Positions 1 to 8,990 of a DNA stretch of 64,000 bases are shown here, piece by piece. The first letter of the stretch is position 1. Every line of letters begins with the position of its first letter. Source of the DNA: Oscillospiraceae bacterium (GTDB lineage Bacteria; Bacillota; Clostridia; Oscillospirales; Acutalibacteraceae); assembly GCA_015066225.1 (NCBI GenBank), contig SVOT01000001.1, forward strand, positions 310,001 through 374,000, written 5' to 3'. Below the pieces are notes generated by a model. It did not search any database. It was not told where the DNA came from and saw nothing but the letters and a program-made list of their open reading frames with translations. The position numbers and the translations under genes are program-made.

Positions 1-438
1 TCGGTTGAGCGCTTCTGCAACGCCATGGGCTTCATCAGAGGTTCTGCAAAGCATAAAAATGGTATCGTCACCTGCAATAGTGCCCACAACCTCATTAACA
101 TTCATAGCATCAATAGTGGCACAAGCGGCACCCGCAAGACCGGGTGAACACTTGATAACACAGATGTTACCTGCATGGTCAACCTTCGTCATAGCGCTCT
201 GAAAAAGAGCATCAAACATACCTGTATAGCCTGTGTCATTGCTACGCTCGACAGAATATTTATATATACCGTTTGAGCCCAATGTTTTCAAAAGTCTGAG
301 TTCTTTAACGTCACGCGAGACCGTTGCCTGTGTAACATCACAGCCTTTATCACGCAAAAGAGCAAGCAACTCCTCCTGGGTTCCGATATCATACTGTGAT
401 ATCAGATCGAGAATCAGTTTATGTCTTTTCTTTTTCAT
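1..438 (-). CDS. argR: Arginine repressor ArgR (3' end cut by window edge)
   Basis: The reading frame opens at an ATG at 438 behind GGTGAAGG and runs off the window, giving 146 residues. ArgR is usually about 150, so only a few C-terminal residues are missing. The N-terminal winged helix-turn-helix carries the family signature TQATVSRDVKEL (about residues 36-47). The C-terminal hexamerisation and arginine-binding domain has the expected GTIAGDDTIF stretch (about 115-124). The family represses arginine biosynthesis and activates catabolism with L-arginine as corepressor. It is the last visible gene of the nusB operon, 13 bases after nadK. In Bacillus the same position after tlyA is held by ahrC, followed by recN. 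Identity is secure. Confidence 0.93.
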   Translation of the reverse strand, partial: MKKKRHKLILDLISQYDIGTQEELLALLRDKGCDVTQATVSRDVKELRLLKTLGSNGIYKYSVERSNDTGYTGMFDALFQSAMTKVDHAGNICVIKCSPGLAGAACATIDAMNVNEVVGTIAGDDTIFMLCRTSDEAHGVAEALNR

Positions 439-451
439 AACCTTCACCTAT

Positions 452-1297
452 TTACCCTGAAATTTTTTTATTGAGAATTTCTATGAATGTATCATCCTTT
501 ATTTTAACAAAGGATGAGCATTTATCTGATTTAGTGATTTTCACCACTGCACCATCGGGGATAATCACAGCCTCCTGCCCATCGCAGGAAAGAATTGCCT
601 CACCACTGTTATCGTGAGTAATCTCCAATAAAGAGTCGCCGCCAAGAACAACCGAGCGTGAGAAAACACTATGGGGGCAAACCGGAGTCAACAGAATGCT
701 TTCAACGCTTGGCTCAATAACCGGGCCACCTGCAGACAAGGAATACGCCGTTGAGCCTGTAGGGGTTGAAACTATGGCACCGTCTGCCATATATTGTATC
801 AACGGAGCACCGTTACAGGATATTGAAAGCTTCATTATTCTTATAGCACCGCTTCTTGATACAACAGCATCATTCACACAATATGAATGATATAATATTT
901 TACAGTTTTTGTCAATAATCGACACGTCGAGCAGCATTCTTTTTTCGGTTATGTAATTACCCTTTATGAATTCACCGATTAACTCCAATTCATTACTTTC
1001 AATGCACGCTAAATAAGCCAATTTGCCCGCATTGACACAAATTATGGGTTTATCAGCTTGCGTTGCCTTTTTAGCAGCATTAATAAAAGAACCGTCACCA
1101 CCAACGGAAATTACGGCATCGCAATTACCGAGCTCAGTTTCATCACAATAAGAAACACCTACAAACTCGCCGAAAAATTTTTTCAAAGAACTGTTAAGAA
1201 CTGCCGTAGAGCCGAATTCACTGATTTTCACAAGCAAAGCCTTGGTAATATCAAAAGCATTGGTTCTTGTCATATTCGGGATAATGAAAAATTTCAT
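452..1297 (-). CDS. nadK: NAD kinase
   Basis: ATP-dependent (or polyphosphate-dependent) phosphorylation of NAD to NADP in the cytoplasm. The 281-residue protein has the diagnostic GGDGS loop at residues 66-70. It also has the NDAVVSRSG segment and the long conserved glycine/serine motif DGAIVSTPTGSTAYSLSAGG of the diacylglycerol-kinase-like fold. Length is normal for bacterial PpnK. It sits between tlyA (8-base gap upstream) and argR in the nusB operon. Bacillus keeps nadK elsewhere, but this position occurs in other Clostridia as far as I know. ATG start at 1297. Confidence 0.95.
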   Translation of the reverse strand: MKFFIIPNMTRTNAFDITKALLVKISEFGSTAVLNSSLKKFFGEFVGVSYCDETELGNCDAVISVGGDGSFINAAKKATQADKPIICVNAGKLAYLACIESNELELIGEFIKGNYITEKRMLLDVSIIDKNCKILYHSYCVNDAVVSRSGAIRIMKLSISCNGAPLIQYMADGAIVSTPTGSTAYSLSAGGPVIEPSVESILLTPVCPHSVFSRSVVLGGDSLLEITHDNSGEAILSCDGQEAVIIPDGAVVKITKSDKCSSFVKIKDDTFIEILNKKISG

Positions 1298-1305
1298 ACA
1301 CTAAA

Positions 1306-2118
1306 TCATCCTAACACATCATGTGAACGTTTCACCAATTCAGAGGCTGTTGCAATAACTACCTCAGAATTCTGTTTTTCTTCTGTTTTTTTGATATACA
1401 TAAGATACTCAATGTTGCCTTCAGGCCCCTTTACGGGTGAATGTTCAAGCCCCAGAATTTCAAAACAACAATCATTTGCAAAGCGTGTTATTTTTTCAAT
1501 AACACTCAAGTGAACGGCAGGGTCTCTGACCACACCTTTTTTGCCGACGTTTTCACGCCCCGCCTCAAATTGCGGTTTTATAAGACAAACTGCCTCACCG
1601 GCTTCTTTTAACAATTCATACATAACCGGAAGAATTTTTTCCAAAGAAATAAACGACACGTCAACTGATGCAAAATCAATTTCTTCGCTAATCTGCTCTT
1701 TTGTGACATAGCGGAAATTTGTTCTTTCCATATTCACAACCCTGTCGTCGCTTCTTAATTTCCAGGCAAGCTGACCATAACCGACGTCTATTGCATAAAC
1801 TTTTACAGCACCGTTCTGAAGCATACAATCCGTAAAGCCGCCCGTTGAGGCACCGATGTCCATACAAACCTTAGCATCCAGAGAAATCGGGAAGGATTCC
1901 ATTGCTTTTTCAAGCTTGAGACCGCCTCTGCTCACATATTTTAACGTGCTTCCTCTGACTTCAATAATATCGTCGGCCTTAATATCTCTGCCGGCTTTAA
2001 TTTCCTTTTGGTCGTTAACATAAACGATACCCGACATTATCAATGCCTTGGCTTTCTCTCGGCTTTCTGCAAAGCCACGCTCAAAAAGAACAATATCAAG
2101 CCTTTTTTTGTCACTCAT
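1306..2118 (-). CDS. tlyA: TlyA family 2'-O-methyltransferase (rRNA)
   Basis: The 270-residue protein starts with an S4 RNA-binding domain (about residues 4-65, with the RGFAESREKAKALI signature). An FtsJ-like Rossmann methyltransferase domain follows, with the SAM-binding motif DIGASTGGFTDCML near residue 87. Characterised TlyA proteins methylate cytidine 2'-hydroxyls in 16S and/or 23S rRNA, and many databases call them hemolysin A. The start at 2118 has GGAGG six bases upstream and overlaps the dxs stop codon by 8 bases, so the two are translationally coupled. Which rRNA position it modifies cannot be told from sequence. Confidence 0.9.
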   Translation of the reverse strand: MSDKKRLDIVLFERGFAESREKAKALIMSGIVYVNDQKEIKAGRDIKADDIIEVRGSTLKYVSRGGLKLEKAMESFPISLDAKVCMDIGASTGGFTDCMLQNGAVKVYAIDVGYGQLAWKLRSDDRVVNMERTNFRYVTKEQISEEIDFASVDVSFISLEKILPVMYELLKEAGEAVCLIKPQFEAGRENVGKKGVVRDPAVHLSVIEKITRFANDCCFEILGLEHSPVKGPEGNIEYLMYIKKTEEKQNSEVVIATASELVKRSHDVLG

Positions 2119-3985
2119 CGGATGCCTCCGTAAATTTTTTGATAACTTTACTCATACCCTCAAAATCAAGCCTATATTTGTTAAGAATACTATCGGTTTT
2201 TCCCTGTTTTACAAAGCAATCGGGGAAAGCTGTCAGCTTATATTTGCCAACAAACCCATTATTTAAAAGAGAGGCACCAAAGCTTTCACCGATACCACCG
2301 CTTTTTATGCCTTCTTCAAAAAAGAAAACGTTTTTACAGCCAATAGCTTCTTTAACAGCACCTTCAGGAACAGGGATAATCTTATTCAACTTGATAACCT
2401 TGATTTTTTCGCCACTTTTCGTGAACTCGTCAAGCAATTTTGAGGCTTCGGCAAAAATTCTGCCGTAGGTTACAATGGCAATTTCGGCGCCGCCATCACC
2501 GAAAACATCGAAGCTGTTGCCGGTGCATTGATACCATTCAGGTTTAAAAGGCTCCCCGCCTCTGGGGTAACGAATAACGCAAGGCCCCTCACTATGATAC
2601 AAGGTATTGACAAGCGAATTATTCAAGTCACAGTAATATGACGGTGAATAAACAGATATATTGGGGATACCGTTGAAAAATGCTGTATCATAAATGCCGT
2701 TATGAGTTTCACCGTCATCGCCAACGATACCGGCTCTGTCAACTGCAATAATCATCTTACTCTGTTGCAATGCAAAATCATGCATTAACTGGTCATAGCA
2801 TCTTTGTAAAAATGTTGAGTAAACAACAAACACAGGTACCATTCCGTTCTTTGAAAGACCCAACGAGAACGGAATTGCGTGCTCTTCGGCAATACCAACA
2901 TCAAAAAATCTATCGGGATATTTCTCGGAAAAGGCACGAAGACCCGTACCCAAAGACATTGCGGCTGTTACGGCACAAATTCGTTTATCCTTAGCCGCCT
3001 GATTATATAAAAATTCGCCGAATTTTTCTGAGAAATTGTCGCAATTAGTTTTAAACTCGCCTGTTTCAACATTAAATGAGCCAATGCCGTGGAAATCAGA
3101 CGGATTTTTTTCAGCCGGTACATATCCTTTACCTTTAATGGTATTTATGTGGACAATAACGGGTGAATTAATAAGCTTAGCTGCCTCAAAGGTTTCGCAA
3201 AGAAGGTCAATATTATGACCGTCAACGGGACCCATATAGCGAACACCGAAATCCTCGAAAAAGTTACTTTGATAAAGCATATTTTTGAGGTCGGTTTTTA
3301 TTTTAAACATTTTCTTTGCTAACGAATTACCCACAAACGGCAATTTAGACACCACTTTTTCGGTTACAGCCTTTAGTTTAAAGTAGCCCGTACGTGAACG
3401 CATAACAGCAAGACGCTTTGCAAGGTGTCCGACATTCTTGGAAATGGACATACCGTTGTCGTTAAGAACAATAATAAGTCTTGTATCCTGCATTCTGCCG
3501 GCATTGTTAAGTGCCTCATAAATCAGCCCGCCTGTGAGGGCACCGTCACCAAGAACAGCAACGGCATAGTCCTTTTTGCCGTTGATTTTATTAGCAGTTG
3601 CAATGCCCAAAGCTGTTGAAACAGAAACACTGCTGTGACCGCTGAACACAATATCGTGTTCACTTTCATCTGGTCGTGAAAACCCTGAAATTCCGTTTTC
3701 TGTTCTTAAAGTGTCAAATCTATTGTAACGCCCGGTAAATAATTTGTGTGTATAAACCTGGTGACCAACGTCCCAAATTATTTTATCACAGGGCGAATTA
3801 AAAGCTCTGTGCAAAGCGATAGTCAGCTCAACAACCCCAAGGTTAGATGCAAGGTGACCACCGTTTTCAGAAACAGTTGAAACAATAGTATCCCTTACCT
3901 CCTGTGCGAGCAAAGGAAGCTGTGCGGCGTCAAGTTTTTTAACGTCTGAGGGAGATTCTATTTTTTCAAGCAATTCTCGGTTCAT
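2111..3985 (-). CDS. dxs: 1-deoxy-D-xylulose-5-phosphate synthase
   Basis: First enzyme of the MEP isoprenoid pathway. It condenses pyruvate and glyceraldehyde 3-phosphate using thiamine diphosphate. I place the start at ATG 3985 (protein begins MNRELLEK, 624 residues). The longer frame to 4048 would run into ispA, and GAGAG lies about 10 bases before 3985. Visible motifs are HLASNLG near the N-terminus, the thiamine-diphosphate motif GDGALTGG followed by EALNNAG, and the transketolase pyrimidine-domain motif DRAGIVGDDGETHNG. It lies four bases downstream of ispA, so the operon makes isoprenoid precursors and their polymer from adjacent genes. Confidence 0.95.
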   Translation of the reverse strand: MNRELLEKIESPSDVKKLDAAQLPLLAQEVRDTIVSTVSENGGHLASNLGVVELTIALHRAFNSPCDKIIWDVGHQVYTHKLFTGRYNRFDTLRTENGISGFSRPDESEHDIVFSGHSSVSVSTALGIATANKINGKKDYAVAVLGDGALTGGLIYEALNNAGRMQDTRLIIVLNDNGMSISKNVGHLAKRLAVMRSRTGYFKLKAVTEKVVSKLPFVGNSLAKKMFKIKTDLKNMLYQSNFFEDFGVRYMGPVDGHNIDLLCETFEAAKLINSPVIVHINTIKGKGYVPAEKNPSDFHGIGSFNVETGEFKTNCDNFSEKFGEFLYNQAAKDKRICAVTAAMSLGTGLRAFSEKYPDRFFDVGIAEEHAIPFSLGLSKNGMVPVFVVYSTFLQRCYDQLMHDFALQQSKMIIAVDRAGIVGDDGETHNGIYDTAFFNGIPNISVYSPSYYCDLNNSLVNTLYHSEGPCVIRYPRGGEPFKPEWYQCTGNSFDVFGDGGAEIAIVTYGRIFAEASKLLDEFTKSGEKIKVIKLNKIIPVPEGAVKEAIGCKNVFFFEEGIKSGGIGESFGASLLNNGFVGKYKLTAFPDCFVKQGKTDSILNKYRLDFEGMSKVIKKFTEASDE

Positions 3986-3989
3986 AATC

Positions 3990-4874
3990 TCAATTCTCTC
4001 TATGTGCAAGATATTCGGCAAACTCAACGAGCGCCTCATTATTTTCAAAGCTTTTCAAGGAAGAAACAGCTTCATCAGTCAATTTTTCGACGAGCCTCTG
4101 ACATTCTTCAACACCTAAAAGTGTTACATAAGTTGATTTATCGTTATTAGCATCGCTACCGGTCAACTTACCAAGCTTTTCAAGTGTACTTGTGACGTCA
4201 AGAATGTCATCTTTAATCTGAAAAGCGAGCCCTATTTTATATGCAAACTCCGACGCAGCTGAAAGCTTTGCTTCATCCGCCCCGGCAGCAATACAGCCTA
4301 AAACACACGCCGCATCTATTAATGCACCTGTTTTTAAATTATCGGTAAGCTTCAACCTGTTAAAATCGGCATTCGGGTTATTTTCGTTCTGAATATCAAG
4401 AATCTGACCGCCGATCATACCATTACAGCCCGCTCTTTGTGACAATGCACTGACAGCTTTAATTGCAACGTCTGCACTGTAAAGACCTTCGGCGCATCCG
4501 GCGGCAATAAGCTCAAAAGCTGCTGTCAACAATCCGTCGCCCGCTAAAACCGCCGTCGCTTCGCCATAGACTTTATGATTTGAGGGTTTTCCCCTTCTGT
4601 AATCATCATCGTCCATACAGGGTAAATCATCATGAATGAGGGAATAGGTATGAATAAATTCAACAGCCTCAGCCATAGGTACAGCCTTTTGGGCATTACC
4701 GCCGCAAGCGTCACAGAAAAGAAGCGTAAGAAGGGGTCTTACTCTTTTACCGCCGTTTCTGACACTATAACCCATTGACTCAAAAATCAAAGACAGCTCT
4801 TTTCGGTGACTCTGAAAATATTTAAAAAGATTTTCATCAATAAGGCTTTGAAATTCTACTATTCTATTATGCAT
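3990..4874 (-). CDS. ispA: Polyprenyl (geranyl/farnesyl) diphosphate synthase
   Basis: Short-chain trans-prenyltransferase that elongates allylic diphosphates with isopentenyl diphosphate. Both aspartate-rich motifs are visible: DDLPCMDDDD with the following RRG (first), and KDDILD (second). I choose the ATG at 4874 over a GTG at 4883 because GGTGA lies five bases before the ATG. The protein then has 294 residues, normal for the family. The start overlaps the xseB stop by 8 bases. Product length (C10, C15 or C20) is not certain from sequence. Confidence 0.93.
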   Translation of the reverse strand: MHNRIVEFQSLIDENLFKYFQSHRKELSLIFESMGYSVRNGGKRVRPLLTLLFCDACGGNAQKAVPMAEAVEFIHTYSLIHDDLPCMDDDDYRRGKPSNHKVYGEATAVLAGDGLLTAAFELIAAGCAEGLYSADVAIKAVSALSQRAGCNGMIGGQILDIQNENNPNADFNRLKLTDNLKTGALIDAACVLGCIAAGADEAKLSAASEFAYKIGLAFQIKDDILDVTSTLEKLGKLTGSDANNDKSTYVTLLGVEECQRLVEKLTDEAVSSLKSFENNEALVEFAEYLAHREN

Positions 4875-5058
4875 TTTTATCACCGGATAATTTTATTATG
4901 GTTTGCTCGGCATCATCAAGATACTTGGTGCAGGTGTTCAAAAGTGACGTTCCCTCAGAAAAAAGCTCAATAGTTTTTTCAAGGGGTTGTCCACCCTCTT
5001 CAAGCACTTTGATTATTTCTTCAAGCCTCGCCAAAGATTTTTCATAAGAATTTTCCAT
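4867..5058 (-). CDS. xseB: Exodeoxyribonuclease VII small subunit
   Basis: Small helical subunit (63 residues) that coats the large subunit XseA to form exodeoxyribonuclease VII, which degrades single-stranded DNA to oligonucleotides. The family pattern is clear: YEKSLARLEEIIKVLEEG, then PLEKTIELFSEG. ATG at 5058. It follows xseA by 10 bases and its stop overlaps ispA, the standard xseA-xseB-ispA order. Confidence 0.93.
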   Translation of the reverse strand: MENSYEKSLARLEEIIKVLEEGGQPLEKTIELFSEGTSLLNTCTKYLDDAEQTIIKLSGDKNA

Positions 5059-5068
5059 AGATTACTCC

Positions 5069-6265
5069 CTATAGCACGACGGCTTTGAAATTGCCGTCAG
5101 AAACGCTGACGGTTATTTCATCACCTTTTTTTACGTCGGTTATTTTACTGATAATTTTATCGTTATTTTTTGCAATCGCATAGCCTCGCGAAATAACCCC
5201 CAAAGGGCTCAATGCATCAAGCTTGCCAGCAAAATGTGAAATTTTATTTTTCTCGTTTAATAAAGCATTTTCGGTAAAAGAAAACAGCTTTTCGCTTAAA
5301 TAGACCAATTCTTTACGGTTTTCATTAACAATAACGGAAGGGTCACGAAAAGCCGTATTTTTTTCAAGAACAGATAACCTTTGCCTTTGCTGTTCAATAA
5401 TATTTTTTGTAAACAAAAACAACTGCTGGCGATATTGAAGTATATTAGATTTTAATTCCTTGATATCGGGAACGGCACATTCAGCCGCGGCAGACGGTGT
5501 TGGTGCTCTTAAATCTGCAACAAAATCGCATATTGTGTAATCCGTTTCATGACCAACGGCAGAAATAACGGGGATTTTTGAGTTATAAACTGCACGGGCA
5601 ACAATCTCTTCATTAAATGCCCATAAATCCTCAATTGAGCCACCGCCCCTGCCGACAATAAGCACGTCAGCAAAGCCGCCAATGTTAAATTCATCAATTG
5701 CCGAAGCGATATCCTCTGCCGCGCCGTCACCCTGAACCTTGCATGGTCTTAAAACCACTGTTGCCAAAGGATACCGTCTTTTTAAAACGTTAAAAATATC
5801 CTGAACGGCGGCGCCTGTTTCAGAAGTTACAACACCAACACGTTGCGGAAACCTCGGTAACGGCTTTTTATGGGCTTGAGAAAATAATCCCTCGGCCTCA
5901 AGCTTCTTTTTCAACTGCTCATAGGCAACGTTCAAGGCACCTGCCCCATCGGGCTGCATATCTGAAATATAAAGCTGATATGAGCCGTCACGCGGGAACA
6001 GTGAAACCGTGCCGAGAATTAAAACCCTCATACCGTTCTCGGGCACAAATCTCAATTTTGTAGCCTGACCCGCAAACATAACCGCTTTAATGGAGGCAGA
6101 TTCATCTTTAATTGTCATATAATGATGACCGCTGTAATGCGCCTTATAGTTAGAAATCTCACCCGTTACAAAAATCTGTTTTAACGCAGCGTCGTCATCA
6201 AGAAGATTTTTAACATAAGCATTAAGCTGTGCAACACTATAAACGGTAGGTTTAACAGAAATCAT
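5069..6265 (-). CDS. xseA: Exodeoxyribonuclease VII large subunit
   Basis: Catalytic subunit of ExoVII, 398 residues. An N-terminal OB-fold domain (about 1-105) is followed by the nuclease core with VTSETGAAVQD (146-156) and GRGGGSIEDLWAFNEE (205-220). A long helical region rich in Q, E, K and L (about 275-345) and a short C-terminal beta domain containing the conserved SRGYAI complete it. All expected parts are present and the length is normal apart from a slightly short helical arm. ATG at 6265, 12 bases after the TsaD-like gene. Confidence 0.95.
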   Translation of the reverse strand: MISVKPTVYSVAQLNAYVKNLLDDDAALKQIFVTGEISNYKAHYSGHHYMTIKDESASIKAVMFAGQATKLRFVPENGMRVLILGTVSLFPRDGSYQLYISDMQPDGAGALNVAYEQLKKKLEAEGLFSQAHKKPLPRFPQRVGVVTSETGAAVQDIFNVLKRRYPLATVVLRPCKVQGDGAAEDIASAIDEFNIGGFADVLIVGRGGGSIEDLWAFNEEIVARAVYNSKIPVISAVGHETDYTICDFVADLRAPTPSAAAECAVPDIKELKSNILQYRQQLFLFTKNIIEQQRQRLSVLEKNTAFRDPSVIVNENRKELVYLSEKLFSFTENALLNEKNKISHFAGKLDALSPLGVISRGYAIAKNNDKIISKITDVKKGDEITVSVSDGNFKAVVL

Positions 6266-6277
6266 TTTTAACCTCTT

Positions 6278-7198
6278 TTATTTCAGTGAAGTGAGCAAAG
6301 CAATGCCTGCGGCATTGTCACACGAAAATTCAGGCTCGGCAAAGCTTGCCTCGAACCTCGAAGTAATAATATTTTTGATAATTGAATTCGACATTACGCC
6401 GCCCGCGAAAACAACAGGCAGATTGCCGTGTTCAAGAAATGCGTTATTCAGCATTTCCGTGAGTGTATCTGCAATATAAGTTAAAAGGAATTTTGATACA
6501 TCCTCTTTAGTTTCGCCTTTTTCAAGCATTTTCAAACACTTATTCTCCAAACCGGATAAAGAGCACATACCATCTTTTAGTTTAATTTTATTTTTAAAGG
6601 ACTTATCGCTGTTTAACGCTAATTTTTCAACGCCGACCCCTGCGGGAAAAGCCAACCCCATTTTTACACCTATTCTATCAACAGCCTGCCCGGCCTTGAG
6701 GTCTGATGAGCAAGCAACAAGAGTGGTTTTAAAAATGTTGTCACCGGGTTCGCAAAGGATTAAATCCGTTGTCCCGCCCGAGATATGAAAAGCCAAAAAG
6801 CGTTGCTCCAAAAGCTCTGTTTTGTCGGCAGAATAAAGTGCTGCCGCAATATGCCCCTGTTGATGAGAAAAAGCAAAAAAAGGAATGCCGTTTATTGCAG
6901 CAAAAGACCTTGCCACACCTTCACCAACAAGAAAGCAAGGCATATAAGACCCTTGTTGGGTTGTTGGCGTAACAGATGCACCAACCGCTTTAATATTCTG
7001 ATTTCCACATTTTTCAAAAAGCTCACAAACAAGAGACGGATATGCTTTTGTGTGATGAAAAACAGCATCGCTCTGTCTGATTCCTTTTTCACCTTGCTTA
7101 ACAGGTAAAAGCTTCTTAACCTGACAGATATTGTTATCTGAAAACACAGCAACAGAAGTTGTGTAGTTGCTGGTATCAAAACCCAGATATGCACTCAT
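6278..7198 (-). CDS. TsaD/Kae1-like ASKHA protein (often annotated peptidase M22)
   Basis: A 306-residue member of the Kae1/TsaD family, but not the canonical TsaD. The N-terminal motif reads GFDTSNYTTSVAV where TsaD has a CDE triplet. The metal ligands are conserved: H112 and H116 (SHQQGH) and D294 (CDNAAG), with GGVMSN before it. TsaD makes the threonylcarbamoyl-adenosine tRNA modification with TsaB and TsaE, neither of which is in the window. This operon-encoded paralogue has no role I know of, and the protease label is historical. The ATG overlaps the nusB stop by one base (TAATG), so it is translationally coupled. Confidence 0.8.
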   Translation of the reverse strand: MSAYLGFDTSNYTTSVAVFSDNNICQVKKLLPVKQGEKGIRQSDAVFHHTKAYPSLVCELFEKCGNQNIKAVGASVTPTTQQGSYMPCFLVGEGVARSFAAINGIPFFAFSHQQGHIAAALYSADKTELLEQRFLAFHISGGTTDLILCEPGDNIFKTTLVACSSDLKAGQAVDRIGVKMGLAFPAGVGVEKLALNSDKSFKNKIKLKDGMCSLSGLENKCLKMLEKGETKEDVSKFLLTYIADTLTEMLNNAFLEHGNLPVVFAGGVMSNSIIKNIITSRFEASFAEPEFSCDNAAGIALLTSLK

Positions 7199-7590
7199 TA
7201 TGCTTTAAGAACAGAACTCAACAAACCGTTAACGAAAGAAGCATCTTCAGCTGTTCCGTATGTTTTGGCAAGTTCCACTGCCTCATTTACCGAAACGCTC
7301 TCGGGCACTTCGTCATTATATTTAATTTCGCCAACAGCCAAACGCAAAACAGCAAGCGAAACCTTGGGAAGGCGTTCTATTGACCATTGCTTTGAATGTT
7401 CAGATATCAAAGCATCTATGCTTTCAGCATTATCTTCTGCAATTTTCAATGTTTTTTCAGCAAAAGAATTGATTTTTATCAAATCCGCTTCCTGCGCATT
7501 TTCAATAATCTGAGAAATAGTAAAGTCGTCATTAAAAATTTTCTCAAACAGAACAAAAAAAGCCTGTTCCCTCGCTTCGTGTCTTGTCAT
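7198..7590 (-). CDS. nusB: Transcription antitermination factor NusB
   Basis: All-helical RNA-binding factor of 130 residues that joins NusE (S10) on boxA RNA in rRNA antitermination. The N-terminal TRHEAREQAFFVLFEK and the C-terminal YNDEVPESVSVNEAVELAKTYG/FVNGLL pattern are typical. It is the first gene of the operon: a consensus promoter lies at 7646-7674 and AAAGGAG lies seven bases before the ATG at 7590. Confidence 0.95.
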   Translation of the reverse strand: MTRHEAREQAFFVLFEKIFNDDFTISQIIENAQEADLIKINSFAEKTLKIAEDNAESIDALISEHSKQWSIERLPKVSLAVLRLAVGEIKYNDEVPESVSVNEAVELAKTYGTAEDASFVNGLLSSVLKA

Positions 7591-7645
7591 AGCTTTCTCC
7601 TTTTAACCGGCGTGGGCACACTCCCCCACGATTATTTATTAAAAA

Positions 7646-7674
7646 ATTATATCATAATAATATCAATTAATCAA
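7646..7674 (-). promoter_or_regulatory. Sigma-A promoter of the nusB operon
   Basis: Read on the minus strand: TTGATT (7674-7669), 17 bases, TATAAT (7651-7646). The leader between it and nusB can form a small hairpin (CGTGGG/CCCACG, 7611-7630, eight-base loop). The -35 box lies directly against the T-tract of the terminator of the upstream gene. Confidence 0.75.
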
Positions 7675-7676
7675 GG

Positions 7677-7711
7677 CAAAAAAAGAAGAACAAGTTAAAC
7701 TTGCTCTTCTT
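7677..7711 (-). terminator. Rho-independent terminator of the low-complexity secreted protein gene
   Basis: On the minus strand AAGAAGAGCAAG pairs with CTTGTTCTTCTT (12 pairs, one G-U, loop TTTAA) and is followed by a run of seven T. It starts 15 bases after the stop codon at 7726. Confidence 0.85.
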
Positions 7712-7725
7712 AATAAAATGTATTC

Positions 7726-8952
7726 TCAGATAATACCGTAATCGAAATCGCTGTATTCGGAAACCTCTGTAACAGTACCCTTACATGTAAAGACTTTATC
7801 CTTAACCTCACCAACATAAGATGTTGTCTGTTTTATTGAGATAATTCTCTTTGTTACGGGGCTGTAAATTAGTTCAACAGTGCAATTCTGATATGTAACA
7901 CTTGCAGATTCAATAGAAGAAAGCTTAAGTGTTGCATTAACCTTTTCAGCAATTATATCGCTTGAAAGCACCGGGAACATTGAGCTGGTATAGCTTACGG
8001 CTTTTTTAGCATCAGCGGGAGTAATCTCAGGATTTGCTTCGCTACGCAATGTAATAACAACTTTCTTTGTACCGTCTTCAAGCTTAACACTTGTTGCGGA
8101 CTCAATAGCATCAGAAGCTTTGTCAGAAGCAAGCATACATGCGTAATACTGGTTATCAATCAACAACTCAGATGTTTTCTCGTTAGCAGGAACAATAACG
8201 GGGGCTGCTTCTGCATTTTCTTTTGAAATGAAATAGTCGGGATAAGCAGATTCAACGCTGTGAAGAAGGAAGCCGTCTGCAAAGCCTTTGTCAAGAGATC
8301 TGTATGTAACCTTCTTAAATGAGGGCATACCAACTTTTTTAGCGTAGTTTACAACATCTGAATACTCAGAGAGAACAGCTTTTTTCTGTTTGATTGTTTC
8401 TGCAGAATCTGTAACAGGTTCTGTGGGAGTTGTGGATTCCTCTTCACCGGATCCGCCACCGCCTGTGAGCGAACCTAAAATACCGGTAAGGGAACCGAGG
8501 ATATCACCAAGACCGCCGGAGGAATCGCCTTCGCCTTCGCCCTCACCTTCACCTTCACCATCAGCTTCACCGGAGCCACCGTTATCGGGGGTTGATGCGT
8601 CAGGTGTTGAAGCATCGGGTGTTGAAGCATCGGGCTCTGATGCGTCAGGTGTCTCTGTGGGAGTCTGGGAATCCGCACTCTGAGAATCATCGGCAGGTGT
8701 GTCTGCAGGCTGATCATCGTCTGTATTATCAGTCTGAGGACCGGTAATAAGGTTATTGTTACCGGTAACGATGCCGATTAAATTGTCGACAAAAGGAATT
8801 TCTGTTTTAAGCTCACGCTTGTATTTTAAATAGTAGGTTGCAGATGCAAGCTTGATTGCGGTACTTGAAACAAGACCGATAGCAAGGCATGAAACAAGCA
8901 ACAAAGCGATTGCTTTAGTAAGGTTGTTGCCTTTTAAATTGATTTTTTTCAT
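7726..8952 (-). CDS. Secreted or membrane-anchored low-complexity protein of unknown function
   Basis: I start it at ATG 8952 (MKKINLKGNN, 408 residues) because a GGGGG Shine-Dalgarno lies nine bases upstream; an in-frame start at 8976 lacks this. A basic N-terminus and hydrophobic segment (about residues 12-35) act as signal peptide or anchor. A disordered linker of T/P/D/S then holds tandem TPDAS units and a run of alternating G and E, followed by glycine-rich GGLGDILGSLTG repeats. The C-terminal 220 residues look globular and mixed alpha/beta. I recognise no family. It has its own promoter and terminator, and is divergent from the ceramidase-like gene. The acidic linker suggests an extracellular stalk. 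Confidence 0.75.
   Translation of the reverse strand: MKKINLKGNNLTKAIALLLVSCLAIGLVSSTAIKLASATYYLKYKRELKTEIPFVDNLIGIVTGNNNLITGPQTDNTDDDQPADTPADDSQSADSQTPTETPDASEPDASTPDASTPDASTPDNGGSGEADGEGEGEGEGEGDSSGGLGDILGSLTGILGSLTGGGGSGEEESTTPTEPVTDSAETIKQKKAVLSEYSDVVNYAKKVGMPSFKKVTYRSLDKGFADGFLLHSVESAYPDYFISKENAEAAPVIVPANEKTSELLIDNQYYACMLASDKASDAIESATSVKLEDGTKKVVITLRSEANPEITPADAKKAVSYTSSMFPVLSSDIIAEKVNATLKLSSIESASVTYQNCTVELIYSPVTKRIISIKQTTSYVGEVKDKVFTCKGTVTEVSEYSDFDYGII
8525..8572. repeat. Six-base tandem repeat encoding a Gly-Glu run
   Basis: Eight six-base units of the form TCGCCT/TCACCT (plus strand) encode the alternating G/E/D segment of the secreted protein. The units diverge only at third codon positions, as in a coding expansion. 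Confidence 0.85.
8591..8650. repeat. Four 15-base tandem repeats encoding TPDAS units
   Basis: Four consecutive units (8591-8605, 8606-8620, 8621-8635, 8636-8650) of the type GTTGATGCGTCAGGT, in frame within the secreted protein. Two of the units are nearly identical, so copy number may vary between strains. Confidence 0.85.
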
Positions 8953-8990
8953 CCGAAGTATCCCCCTTGATACCATAATTATTCCTAGAT

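Noticed and set aside
3986..4048. N-terminal extension of dxs
   Set aside because: It overlaps ispA, has no family similarity, and the downstream ATG has a ribosome site.
8525..8650. Short tandem repeats as a CRISPR-like array
   Set aside because: Units are 6 or 15 bases, contiguous with no spacers, and encode protein repeats in frame.
8390..8683. Plus-strand frame rich in Ser/Pro/Glu opposite the low-complexity protein
   Set aside because: It is the complement of in-frame tandem repeats of the minus-strand gene; no ribosome site and no family.
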